A stretch of 64,000 nt of DNA from positions 10,148,622-10,212,621 of the forward strand of contig CM065699.1 of NCBI GenBank assembly GCA_017654935.2, written 5' to 3'. The notes under the pieces were generated by a model. It searched no databases, was not told where the DNA came from, and was given only the letters and a program-made list of their open reading frames with translations. Of this stretch, positions 12,511-26,800 are shown one piece after another (position 1 is the first letter of the stretch; each line of letters begins with the position of its first letter). Origin of the DNA: Phymorhynchus buccinoides. Its lineage: Eukaryota > Mollusca > Gastropoda > Neogastropoda > Raphitomidae. Both the position numbers and the translations under genes were made by a program.

Positions 12511-15500
12511 TTGATAACTTTGTTTTATGTCAATTACATGTGCTTTTATGTTATTTTACAAATTGTCTCTTCCGTATCTTAAATATTAGGTCATAACAAT
12601 GTCTTATTTCGTCTTCATTTTTACGTGCATGCCGAAAAACAAATTTCTTCACTTGTTGGGAGACATTAAAACTGTGGAATTGGAATTGGAAAATTGTGGA
12701 ATTAGAATGTTGTTATCTGTCAACTTTTTGACAGCATGCACCACAAACACGACTACAGAAATAAAAAAGCACACCAAGGTGCTGATGGGACCCAGAGATG
12801 CACCAGCCACGCATGCCCTACCAACATTAGAGCAGCCCTGCTCAAGCCCCCGGCAGCCCGTGTTGTGTTACCGGGGAGCAGGCACACATGGCAACATTCC
12901 GTTAAGTTTACAGAAACACTGAGCACCTCATTTAGTTTTGAAAAATCGTTAGGTTTACAGAAACATTGAGCACCCCATTTAGTTTTGAAAAATCGTTAGG
13001 TTTACAGAAACACTGAGCACCCCATTTAGTTTTGAAAAATCGTTAGGTTTACAGAAACACTGAGCACCCCATTTAGTTTTGAAAAATCATTAGGTTTACA
13101 GAAACACTGAGCACCCCATTTAGTTTTGAAAAATCGTTAGGTTTACAGAAACACTGAGCACCCCATTTAGTTTTGAAAAATCGTTAGGTTTACAGAAACA
13201 TTGAGCACCCCATTTAGTTTTGAAAAATCGTTAGGTTTACAGAAACATTGAGCACCCCATTTAGTTTTGAAAAATCGTTAGGTTTACAGAAACATTGAGC
13301 ACCCCATTTAGTTTTGAAAAATCGTTAGGTTTACAGAAACATTGAGCACCCCATTTAGTTTTGAAAAATCGTTAGGTTTACAGAAACATTGAGCACCCCA
13401 TTTAGTTTTGAAAAATCGTTAGGTTTACAGAAACACTGAGCACCCCATTTAGTTTTGAAAAATCGTTAGGTTTACAGAAACATTGAGCACCCCATTTAGT
13501 TTTGAAATATCGTTAGGTTTACAGAAACATTGAGCACCCCATTTAGTTTTGAAAAATCGTTAGGTTTACAGAAACATTGAGCACCCCATTTAGTTTTGAA
13601 AAATCGTTAGGTTTACAGAAACATTGAGCACCCCATTTAGTTTTGAAAAATCGTTAAGTTTACAGAAACATTGAGCACCCCATTTAGTTTTGAAAAATCG
13701 TTAAGTTTACAGAAACATTGAGCACCCCATTTAGTTTTGAAAAATCGTTAGGTTTACAGAAACACTGAGCACCCCATTTAGTTTTGAAAAATCGTTAGGT
13801 TTACAGAAACATTGAGCACCCCATTTAGTTTTGAAAAATCGTTAGGTTTACAGAAACATTGAGCACCCCATTTAGTTTTGAAAAATCGTTAGGTTTACAG
13901 AAACACTGAGCACCCCATTTAGTTTTGAAAAATCGTTAGGTTTACAGAAACATTGAGCACCCCATTTAGTTTTGAAAAATCGTTAGGTTTACAGAAACAT
14001 TGAGCACCCCATTTAGTTTTGAAAAATCGTTAAGTTTACAGAAACATTGAGCACCCCATTTAGTTTTGAAAAATCGTTAAGTTTACAGAAACATTGAGCA
14101 CCCCATTTAGTTTTGAAAAATCGTTAGGTTTACAGAAACATTGAGCACCCCATTTAGTTTTGAAAAATCGTTAGGTTTACAGAAACATTGAGCACCCCAT
14201 TTAGTTTTGAAAAATCGTTAGGTTTACAGAAACATTGAGCACCCCATTTAGTTTTGAAAAATCGTTAGGTTTACAGAAACATTGAGCACCCCATTTAGTT
14301 TTGAAAAATCGTTAAGTTTACAGAAACATTGAGCACCCCATTTAGTTTTGAAAAATCGTTAAGTTTACAGAAACATTTAGCACCCCATTTAGTTTTGAAA
14401 AATCGTTAAGTTTACAGAAACATTTAGCACCCCATTTAGTTTTGAAAAATCGTTAAGTTTACAGAAACATTTAGCACCCCATTTAGTTTTGAAAAATCGT
14501 TAAGTTTACAGAAACGTTAGCTTTACAGAAACAGATGTAGCACCCCATTTAGTTTTGAAAAATCGTTAAGTTTACAGAAACATTTAGCACCCCATTTAGT
14601 TTTGAAAAATCGTTAAGTTTACAGAAACATTGAGCACACCATTTAGTTTTGAAAAACGTTAAGTTTACAGAAACATTTAGCACCCCATTTAGTTTTGAAA
14701 AATCGTGAAGTGTTTACAGAAGCATTGAGCACCCCATTTAGTTTTGAAAAATCATTAAGTTCACAGAAACATTTAGCTTACAGAAACATTTAGCACCCCA
14801 TTTAGTTTTGAAAAATCGTTGTTACAGAAATATTTAGCTTACAGAAACATTTAGCACCCCATTCACTTTTGAAAAATTGTTAAGTTTACAGAAACATGTA
14901 GCACCCCATTTAGTTTTGAAAAATCGTTAGGTTTACAGAAACATTGAGCACCCCATTTAGTTTTGAAAAATCGTTAGGTTTACAGAAACATTGAGCACCC
15001 CATTTAGTTTTGAAAAATCGTTAGGTTTACAGAAACATTGAGCACCCCATTTAGTTTTGAAAAATCGTTAGAAAAATCGTTAAGTTTACAGAAACATAAG
15101 CACCCATTTAGTTTTGAAAAATTTACAGAAACATTGAGCACCCCATTTAGTTTTGAAAAACGTTAAGTTTACAGAAACATTTAGCACCCCATTTAGTTTT
15201 GAAAAATCGTGAAGTGTTTACAGAAGCATTGAGCACCCCATTTAGTTTTGAAAAATCATTAAGTTCACAGAAACATTTAGCTTACAGAAACATTTAGTAC
15301 CCCATTTAGTTTTGAAAAATCGTTAAGGTTACAGAAATATTTAGCTTACAGAAACATTTAGCACCCCATTCACTTTTGATAAATTGTTAAGTTTACAGAA
15401 ACATTTAGCACCCCATTTAGTTTTGAAAAATCAACAACTATTAAAGGCAACCCATGGAAGTCCCTACCTCCCATCGTCAGAAAACTTGGCCACGCAGAAG

Positions 15501-18500
15501 CAGCCTTGCTCCAGAAGCTCCTCATCTCTGCCCACCTCCATCCCACTGTCAGCGCCGGCAACAACAGAGCTCCTCCTGCTGCCGCCGTCCACGACTTTTG
15601 TCGTTTTCGTTGCCGAATTTGCCGCAGATGCCGGCGATTCTGAACCTTGCTCTCCCTGCGTTTTTGAAGCGTCCAGCTTTGCTTCGTCTTTTTGTGGCTC
15701 TGTTGTTGTCTGGGCAGGAGAAGTGCCTGGAGAAGGCTCCGGAGCTGTTGTTGTTGTTGTTGGTGTTGCTGTGCCCACCATGTATTTCTGAAGTTCCTGC
15801 TCCATCTTCTCCAGCCTGCATAGAAAAGGCAAAGAGAGAGACAGATAGACAAAGTGCTCCATTTTATTAAAAAAAAAAGATTATTGTTGTGCTCTTAATC
15901 TTCTTCTTCTTCCTCAATCGCTCAGTCTCCTGTCATATGAGCGCAGATGTGTTATGCTGCCGTTATACGCCTAACAAAGAAATAGTTAGGTCCAGCATGT
16001 CCGACTTCAGCTGGGGGAAATCTGTGTAAAGATTTTTAGAACTTACAAAGGCAGGAGAATGGACCAGTAAGGCAGAAAGACAGTAGATGACAGTAAGCAA
16101 AGGGAAAAGGTAGAGTCAAAGAGAGAGACAGATTAGAGGAAGTTAAAAGCACTGAACTTCCTGAAAGTGGGGGAACTATTTGTACGAAAGACCCCCGTAT
16201 TATCTTTTGAGGGTGGTTTTTTTGTTGTCTTGTTCTTTTAACATCAATATTTTGTAAACCTTCTAATTTTGTTTAATAGGGAAAGGAAGTTCATGCTGGA
16301 AACACAAGAAACAATCCTGAAAACTGATGATCAGAACCAATATTAAATATGTGCGTGTGCGTGTGCGTGTGCGTGTGTGCTCCTGTTAACTTTCATTATT
16401 TCCATGTTATCTACTTGTGCCTATTGTTTGTGTAGAATTGTCTTCTTCAATGTATGTTGTGTAACTGACCAGTTCATGAAATGTTTTCATTATTTATTCT
16501 GCATTTTATGCGCAAAATGGGTAACAATTTTCTTCTGTTTGTTTGAAGACAAGACATTGATTTGATTGATTGATAGATTGACAGGCACACATCATGGTAC
16601 TCATCGTCTCACACACGCAAACACGTGCGCACACACACACATCAAACTCTGCGGTTGTCGATTTTGTTAAAGAAGAAGTGGCGAGGACTGTCGATGACAG
16701 ACAGGCGCACATCATGGTACTCGTCTCACACACACACATCAAACTCACGGTTTGTGGTTGTCGATTTTGTTGATGAAGAAGTGGCGAGGACTGTCGATGA
16801 CAGACAGGCGCACATCATGGTACTCGTCTCACACACACACATCAAACTCACGGTTTGTGGTTGTCGATTTTGTTGATGAAGAAGTGGCGAGGACTGTCGA
16901 TGACAGACAGGCGCACATCATGGTACTCGTCTCACACACACACATCAAACTCACGGTTTGCGGTTGTCAATTTTGTTGATGAAGAAGTGGCGTGGACTGT
17001 CGATGACAGACAGGCGCACATCATGGTACTCGTCTCACACACACACATCAAACTCACGGTTTGCGGTTGTCAATTTTGTTGATGAAGAAGTGGCGTGGAC
17101 TGTCGATGACAGACAGGCGCACATCATGGTACTCGTCTCACACACACACATCAAACTCACGGTTTGCGGTTGTCGATTTTGTTGATGAAGAAGTGGCGAG
17201 GACTGTCGATGACAGACAGGCGCACATCATGGTACTCGTCTCACACACACACATCAAACTCACGGTTTGCGGTTGTCCATTTTGTTGACGAAGAAGTGGC
17301 GTGGACTGTCGATGACAGACAGGCGCACATCATGGTACTCATCGTCACTCCTCAGCTTCTCTGCCTCAATGTCCATCCGACTGCAAAAAAAGTGTTTGAA
17401 AAAATGATGGAGTGATTGGAAAACAAGCAACAACAAAAAATATGAAGTCATTTTAACTACATGTTTTGAACAAGACTTAAGACCTTGGATCCGTGTGCAC
17501 CCCACACAAACCAGAAATAGAGTTGAGGGCAACACTCACATTTGTAAGAGGTAGTCACATCAAGTGGTTCGGATCTGAAGTAAATAAATAAAAGAAGAAA
17601 AAAAAACCACTAAACTTAACTGAGGCAAGTGGCATTGCTTCACAGAACATCCTAATTAAAGCAATGGAAAACTCCATAGTACATTTAAACAAAGCATGCG
17701 CACACACACACACAATCATACGCACACGTACACACACACAGAGCGCTTTAACTACACACCCCTGCAGGTTGAAGTACTTGCGGTAGAGTTTCTTCTCAAT
17801 GGGGATCAAGTCTTTGCACACTTTGTACAGGTTCTTCACATGCTGCAAAACGCACACAAACAAAACATGAATGCACCAACACATTCCATTCAAAAAACCC
17901 TCCCCTCCCCCCTGCTTTTTACCACTCTCCCTTCCCAATCCTTCTTTTCCATCTAACCCATTCCAATTTCTAATCTGCAGGCATGGTAGTGGGGGCAAAG
18001 TGAGTTTTGCGGAAGAATATCCAACCGATTCTGCATTTCATTTGAAAGATGTCGACTCAAACTAAAATGATGAAGTTGGGCGTAAAAATGAAGAAGAAAA
18101 AGAAGCACTAGGATCACAAATTTGGAAACGTGTGGTGTGAGCTAGGCCGCGCACGACTAACTTCGGCGGGAAGTTGCTCGTTCAGTCATTCACATCCAGT
18201 TCCGCGAAGCGATTGCATAGGTTTTAACGCACGTAACTTTTAGGCAACCGAGCGAATTTTTACTCCGTCTTTTTTTTTCTTCAAATTTTCACTTTCGCGG
18301 ATTTTCCGCGATTCGCGGAAGTCTACCATGCCTGAATCTGGCAACAATCCTTTCTTGTTTGAAATAAATTACATCTCAACTCCTTCCTCCTCTCCGCTTC
18401 CTCTTAACCTGAATTGTGTTTTTGTTGTTGCTTTTTTTACATACACACACCCTTCCTTTTTCTCCTTTTCCAAAAGAATGGCAGCAACACACGCCAAGGT

Positions 18501-20829
18501 TGCCATGAGGGAATCACCTCTTGAAGGACGTCGGGTCTAACAATTTCGAAGGAGATGATCCTGCCCCCTGCCATTCCCAGCTCCCCTCTCCCTAAATCCT
18601 CTTCCACAACAATTGACTTTTCTCTGAATCAGAGAATTATCTGAAAAGCACCATCTTGCTGAGGCTGCAGCACTAATAGCTAAAGCACCCCCCCCCCCCC
18701 CCTCCACACACACACACCCTCTAGATTGAGAGTCAGTCTTCTGTTTTTAGTTTTTATTTATTTATTTATGTATTTTGTTTTTCCTGTCCCATCTTCTGGG
18801 TCGTACAGTGGTGTTGCTCCCACGCCGCTCATTCTGAATCCCAATTCGCAGCCACACCCCGGCTTGTTCAAGTCGCAGAATCCGAGACCAGTAGTCCAAG
18901 GGGAGCAAATCTATTTTAGGCCGTCAGGAGGCAACCAACCGAGGAGACACTGCACTGCTGCTGAGTCAGTCTTCCGTACAGATTGCACAAATACGTACAG
19001 ATTGTGCGCATTTATGCACCAGAGCTCTCAAATCACCCCCTAGAATCTGAAACTGTGTGTAAGATTCACCCTTTGAAATCTCATTTAGGGGGTGAGATGA
19101 CGCATTAAAATGATGACGCGTGCGTGAACACAACCGTTACTTATCAGTAAGTTACGACGTTCTTCGTACATACCCCCCTTTAGATCCACATCTAAGCTCA
19201 TTGCGCATGGGGTGAGGGTGGGGTTGGGGGGGGGGGGGGGGGGGGGAGCAGGGCATGGAGCTTCTCCCATGTTTTCGCCTTTACCCCTTAACATTTGCAA
19301 CTGGGGGTGAAAATACCCGTTAAAATTCTAAACAGGGGGTGAGCGTACTCCTTAAAGACACACCAGATCACGTGTCAAAATCACGGGTTTCACGGGTTTT
19401 CCTTCTTACAGCTGGAAATAAATCTTGTTTTGACCAGGTCTGACTCCCATATAAATGCCCCCAAATTCAAACATAATTTTAAAGAGCAGCCTCAATTTGA
19501 ACATGGGGACATTTGTATGTGGGTCACAGCTACCCAGAAAAAACCCAAGGGACTTAATCGTGGTGCGTCAGTGTGTCTTCAAGAGGGGAAGAGATCAGAA
19601 GCCCTGCACACATACATCAGGGTTGTAGTGGGCGAACCCCTTCTTCAACAGGTCTTGTCCGACGTTCATGGACAAGATGGAGGTCTTCACGTTGGACAGC
19701 CACGTCTGTTCCGCCAGGGGGTCGATCCACAGCGTGTTCTTCATCCTGCCACAACCAACAAAACTTATTATAATAATATAATAATAAATAAAGCTTCTAT
19801 AGCGCTCTTCGATGAAAAACAATCATCCTCAGAGCGCTTTACAAATATTACGAGAGAAAAAACAATCAAGAAGAAAAACATTACAAAACATTATGAAGAT
19901 TTAACTTTTTAAGCCCCTTATAGCCTGATTCCGCCCATGACATCCATTACTTTCTCCTACCAAACCGTCTAAAACCGCCCCCGTACACCCACCTTGTTAT
20001 GTATTTTGGAGTTAAAACTGCAATATCAAAAAATCAAAAATATCACATAACAAAAACAAATTGCAAGTTAAACATTCTTCATTTATACACAAACCCTGAA
20101 CATTTGAAGTCAATCCATCAAGAAGTTATTTTTTAATATTTTTTTAAACAAAGTACCCCATTTTTGTCCCAGTTTACCAACTTTAATTTGGTGGTTACAG
20201 GGAGTAGAGTCGTCATTTTAATCGGGGTTACAAGTGTTAAAAAAAAAAGATTAAAAAAAAGCTCACACCGTTCATCCCCACCCACCACCCTTTTTCACAC
20301 ACAACATTACAGACACCATTTCAAAAAACATTTTAAAAAGAAGCATCAAAAAGATTCATTTAACATAATTTAATAATCCAGCTGGTCTTTCAAAGCCCCA
20401 CCCACATTCCCTTTTCTTCACACATAACTATAGACACTCATGAACACTCATAACATAGCATCCGGGGAGAGAAAACAGAAAGAAAAAAATCAAGGCATGG
20501 ACAACCAGACCCCCCACCCCCACCCCCACCCACCTCACCTTTTCTTCACACATAACTATAGACACTCATGAACACTCATAACATAGCATCCGGGGAGAGA
20601 AAAAAAAAGAAAGAAAAAAAATCAAGGCATGGACAACCAGACCCCCACCCCCACCCCCACCCCACCCACCTTTTCTTCACACATAACTATAGACACTCAT
20701 GAACACTCATAACATAGCATCCGGGGAGAGAAAAAATCAAAAAAAAAATCAAGGCATGAACAACCAGACCCCCACCCCCACCCACCTCACCTTTTCCACA
20801 TGCACACCATTTACGCACTCACAATTTCT

Positions 20830-20894
<65 letters not shown>

Positions 20895-23800
20895 TTTTTT
20901 TTAACAAAAGTGTGTACACTGTACAGTGTTTTTCTGCCTATATAGCGCACACCCCAAAATTGTACACAAATTTCCGATTTTCTTGTTGTTTTCTTACTAT
21001 TTTATTAGTCGCATTATCAGGCGCAGGGGTCTGTGTCTAAAACAATAGTATCGCCTTGTAGTCCGAAAAATGTGGCAGCAATCAAGTCACAATCTGTGAG
21101 AACCAAATCTCAAAACTTGGTCCAAAGAATCAGATTTGCTCTTAATTCAATAAAAGCGTACATTTCTGTCATTCACTGGTTTGTGGGCTGTTGAGATCAA
21201 GGGTTTTAGACCATGCTCAAGAGCCAGGCTACAGTTGACTGTTGGTAAATATGCACCAAGTAAATGTTCAGTTTTACTTCATTTTGGTTTTCTACAATAA
21301 AACCTTACTTGTCAGCAAAATATCAACAAAACTCAGTTGAGAAAGGGTTAAAAATGAAGGCGGAAGTGGTGGTGGGTTGCATGATGAGTGAGCAAAATAG
21401 CGGAGAGCGGATGAATGATTGGGTATCACATGTAACATATTTGTTAATGTAAATATATGTTTCATACTTTTATTTAATATTTTTATTTTTACACGGTGGA
21501 AGACAAGTTTCCATGTGCGTTGTACAATGCCAATGGACAATAAAGAAACTTATGACTTATGACTTATGAGATTATAACGTTTGGAGCAATGCAATGAAAC
21601 TATAATAATTTACAGTCCACCCAGATACAAGAAAGAGCATTTAATTTTTTTAATATTCCAAGGGTTTCCTCGAGGCAGTCAGCTTGCAGAACAATAGTCA
21701 CAGCAATGTCTTGTTCTTTTTTACAAATTGACACCCACATGCAAAAGAGACGTAAGTCGAAAGACGACACTTCACATGAAGAATGGAAAACTCAATATTT
21801 CGATCATTTCAGGTCAAATTACATCATCTTTTTGGTTCATTTAGCGTCTCCATCAGAGTTTTGTCTTTGCAAATTGTTGTTTCACAGCTTTGATAGATGA
21901 TGCAGCTTGTCTAGATCAACTGGTAAGTCCAACACAGGACTACTATTAGTAAAACCAAGACATTATTGTTGTTTTACAGCTTGTGTTAGATGACGCAGCT
22001 TGTCTTGATCAACTGGTAAGTCCAACACAGGACTACTATTAGTAAAACCAAGACATTATTGTTGTTTCACAGCTTTGATAGATGATGCAGCTTGTCTTGA
22101 TCAACTGGTAAGTCCAACACAGGACTACTATTAGTAAAACCAAGACATTATTGTTGTTTTACAGCTGTGTTAGATGACGCAGCTTGTCTTGATCAACTGG
22201 TAAGTCCAACACAGGTCTACTATTAGTAAAACCAAGACATTATTGTTGTTTCACAGCTTTGATAGATGATGCAGCTTGTCTAGATCAACTGGTAAGTCCC
22301 ACACATCGAAGTTGACCAACTTTGAGTTACGTCTCTTTTGCATGCAGACAGCGAAATAGTCCCCCACCTTCTGGAAGTTCTGTGCTAGCAATTTTCTCTA
22401 ATCTGTCACTCTCTTTAACATTGCCTTTTCCTTTTGCTTACTGTCTTCTACTATCTTCCTGCCTTGGCCCATTCTCCTGCCTTTTTTCCAAAAAGCCTTC
22501 CAAATAATTTTGTCTTCTGAGCTCCTCCGAAATTGGAACATATCGGCTGAATGTAGTGGGGAGACCAGTGAAAACTGAAAACCGGACACAGCGGGGAGAC
22601 CAGTGAAAACTGAAAACCCGACACAGCGGGGAGACCAGTGAAAACTGAAAACCCGACACAGCGGGGAGACCAGTGAAAACTGAAAACCGGACACAGCGGG
22701 GAGACCAGTGAAAACTGAAAACCGGACACAGCGGGGAGACCAGTGAAAACTGAAAACCGGACACACACGTACCTTATCCATTATGGCCATATGGCCTGGG
22801 AACGCAGAAGGAGACGGTAATGTCTTTCGTGACAGACAAATACTCACCTTCTCTTTCTTCTGCGTTCCCAGGCCATATGGCCATAATGGGTAAGGTATGT
22901 GTCCGGTTTTCAGTTTTCACTGGCCTCCCCGCTGTGTACAGCCGACACATTCCAATTTCGGAGGAGCTCAAAGGAGAAAAATTATTTGGAAGATTTTTCT
23001 TATTAAAGGCAGAAGAATGGGTCAATAAGTCATAAAGATAGTAGATGATAGAAAGCAAAGGGAAAAGGCAAGAGTCAAAGAGAGTGGCAGATTAGAAGTC
23101 ACAAGCACAGAACTTCCAGAAGATGGGGGGCTATATTTATGAAAGATCCCATGGGGAGACTCGTGGAGGGGGCGGGGTCATCCAGCTCCCCGTATGGAGG
23201 CACGAGGCATCCACCCACTGCTCACCTCAGAACAACTTTGCCAATCAGATTTTTGTTGTTCAGCAGGTTCTGCACATAACTGGTGGACTGCAAACAAAAA
23301 CAAAAAAAAGATAAAATAAAGAATTATAAGGATACTCCCCGGAAGACGGAGTGTGGATGCCCACGTGGCGGGGCAATCAAAAACGATCACACAAGCATTC
23401 TTCTCATCCCTAGCTGGTGCATTTGTACCACAATGTTCAAGTGCTTCGGCTGTAGGCATGATTCCTGGAGTCTTTTAGCCAGGGTACGCCAACAACAACA
23501 TTGGGTATTTAATTATAGGGTACGCCAACAACAACATTGGGTATTTAATTATACAAACACAGCGCAAATTGTCCAGACTCTTGCTGTTATGCACATTTTT
23601 AAAGCTGAGGTAATGACCTTTTTTTTTTTAACCCTTTCACCTCCAATGTCGCATTTCTGCACCACAATGATTTGACACCCATGTCATTAAAAGCCTTATA
23701 ATCAGGGTGTTAGCCAACGATCCTGTGTTCTTAATTTTGGGAGATAATGATAGACCTTACTTTAAACATGTCACAGGGGAATCCCCACTATTGCAAACAA

Positions 23801-26800
23801 AACCTGTTCTCTACCCATATAAATTGAATGGAAAATTTGGGCCAAAAAATGTCTGGCAGCGAAAGGGTTAATCATAACAACATCAAAAGTAGTTACATAA
23901 GCATCCTTGGCCAAGTTCATTCTGCTATGATAAAGACAGGCAGGGGAGGGAGAGGGCAAGGCTCTTTATATGGTAGGTGGCGCTTCTCAAGGGGCGACGC
24001 TCAGGTGCACTTGTCTCTGTATATTTCATCTTGTTTTATTATCTTTATCTGTTTCCTGAACTTTTAGTTGAATGCAGATGAATTATAAGTTGTAAAGATG
24101 GAGACTGTGTCATTTGTAAAGATTCTAATCATCGTCATAGTTGTATTTCGGACATGTGTTTTGACTGTGCTTGTGACGCCTGGTGAGAGATATGGCGGGC
24201 AGCAGGAAGGTAGATCTAGTACCGGTGCTTTGCGCTACGATCGTGAATTTCTACTTCGTCTTCAAACTGCCCATGACATCTCGACCATTTCTGGACAACT
24301 ATTCCCTGCTGAAATGATTGGTGAAAGTGAGAGTGAGAGTACGGCTAGAAAGAAGAAAGAACGAAAGAGGGGACAGAGAGGAGGAGTGAGAAGAAGAATG
24401 AGAAGAAACAGATCTAAACTGCCCCTACCATCCATGATTCTATCAAACGTCAGATCTATCAACCCGAACGGAAAGAACTGTAACTTAGACGAAATCCAGG
24501 CAAATTGTCAATTTCTAAGTGAATATAGAAACTCATGTGTACTCTGTTTTACGGAAACTTGGTTGACTGAGAAAGTTCGTGATGAGAATGTTGCAATTGA
24601 TGGTTTTGGTGTGCCGTACAGAGTTGATAGAGACTGTGAGAAAGTGGGAAAGCAAATGGGTGGTGGTGTTTGCTTATATGTGAATGAAAGCTGGTGTGAT
24701 AGTGCGAATGTAACCGTAAAGAAGCGTGTGTGTACACAAGACATTGAACTGCTCTCTGTGTCTCTCAGGCCGCGTTATCTTCCTCGCGAGTTTGGTCGTG
24801 TCTTTTTGACAGTTGTGTATGCCCCTGTGTTTGACAAGACCTCTGCTGTACGCGCTGGAAGGGAGATAGCTGCTGTCGTCAGAGAGCTACAGTTGATTTC
24901 TGCTGATGCCCCCTGCTTCATCGTTGGTGACTTTAATCACTGTGACTTGCGTAAAACTCTACCCTCTTTTAAACAGTATGTGACATGTTTTACTCGTCAG
25001 AAGAAGACTATTGACTTATGTTACGGAAATATTCCCAATGCATATAGATCTCTACCTCTACCACCAGTGGGTGCTTCCGACCACGACACCGTGCAACTTA
25101 TCCCTGCCTACAGACCCAAAATACAAACTGAACCTGTGGTGAAAAAGAGCGTGAAAGAGTGGACGACCGAGAGTGTGGATGAATTGAGGGGGTGTTTTGA
25201 ATGTACTGACTGGAGTGTGCTGACTGATTCCTGTGAAACTGTGCATGAAGCTGCTGATGTTGTTACGTCTTACATTAATTTTTGTGAAGATATGATCATT
25301 CCATCAAAGACTATAAAGATTTTTCCCAACAACAAACCGTGGATTTCCAAGTCTATTAAATCAGTTTTAAATGAGAAGAAAGTAGCCTTTCAAACAGGAG
25401 ATAAAAGAGAAAGAAAAGTGGTTCAATCTAAACTTAGAGGGGAGTTAAGGAAGGGGCAGAGGGAGTATAAGGATAAAGTAGAACAGCAGTTTCAGACAGG
25501 CAGAATCTTAGATGCATGGGATGGGCTTCGAACTCTAACCGGCCAATCAAAAAAACGAACAGCAAATTGCCAAATGACCAGAGAAGAACAGAAGGATTTT
25601 TCTAATGAGCTAAATGACTTTTATTGTCGGTTTGAAAGAAATGATCTAGAGGGAGATCTAAACGGGGTAACATCACAGTTAAGAGAAAAAATTATCAATG
25701 CAAATGAAGATCATGAATTTGAGGTTCAAGAAAGAGATGTTCAGTCCATATTTCAGAAACTAAATGTGAGGAAAGCTGTGGGACCAGATAATGTGTGTGG
25801 AAGATTGTTGAAAGCATGCTGTTCTCAATTGTGTGGTGTGTTTTGTTCTCTATTTAACTGGTCTTTACGTGATTGTGTTGTACCATGTATCTGGAAAAAT
25901 TCTACAGTTACTCCTGTCCCTAAGAAAAAGAACCCTGCCACACTGAACGATTACCGCCCTGTTGCCTTAACGTCTATTGCCATGAAATGTTTTGAAAAGA
26001 TCGTCCTTCATCGCCTTCTTTCTTTTACTAACCTACTCCTTGACCCCTTTCAGTTTGCCTACAAACGGTGTAGAGGAACAGACGATGCCTTACTGACCCT
26101 TCTTCACAATGCCTTTCTTCACTTAAATACCCCCAACTCTTTTGTTCGTATTTTATTCATCGATTTCTCCTCTGCCTTCAATACAATACAGCCCCATTTA
26201 CTGGCCCAGAAACTACTAGACCTGAATGTTAACCCCAAGCTCATTCTCTGGATAACCAATTTCCTACGCAATAGAACTCAGTCTGTCCGCTTTCAATCTG
26301 CAATCTCCTCAGAACGTTCGACTTCTACAGGTGCCCCCCAAGGAACAGTTTTGTCCCCAGTTCTTTTTACATTGTACACAAACGACTGTAGAGGCACTGA
26401 AGAAACACCTGTCATTAAATACTCAGATGATTCTGCCATCGAAGATTTGTCAAACTCTGATTCTGTGTACTTCAGTGAAGTCAAAAGGTTTTGTTCATGG
26501 TGCAAAGATAATTATCTGGATTTAAATGTTGTTAAAACAAAAGAACTGCTTGTAGATTTTCGTAGAAACCCAGTGCCAGTGCCACATTTGGAAATTGATG
26601 GTGAAACGGTTGAAAGAATTGATGAGTACAAATACCTAGGCACAGTTTTAGACAAGAAACTTACTTTTGATAAACACATTGAGCATATACATAAGAAGAG
26701 TCAGTCCAGGATCTTTTGTTTACAGAGGCTAAGGAATATTGGTGTCTGTTCAGATATTCTTCAAACCTACTACCGATGTTGCATTGAATCTGTTCTTACT

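Noticed and set aside
12170..12596. Cys-Val-rich ORFs
   Set aside because: They are translations of a (GT)n microsatellite; similar Ser, Thr or His runs at 44111-44380 and 48981-49473 are also microsatellite frames.
12905..15430. Interstitial telomere repeat (GTTAGG strings)
   Set aside because: GTTAGG occurs only once per 47-bp unit, not as tandem hexamers.
15384..15870. Plus-strand ORFs of about 135 codons
   Set aside because: They are shadows of coding exon 17 on the minus strand.
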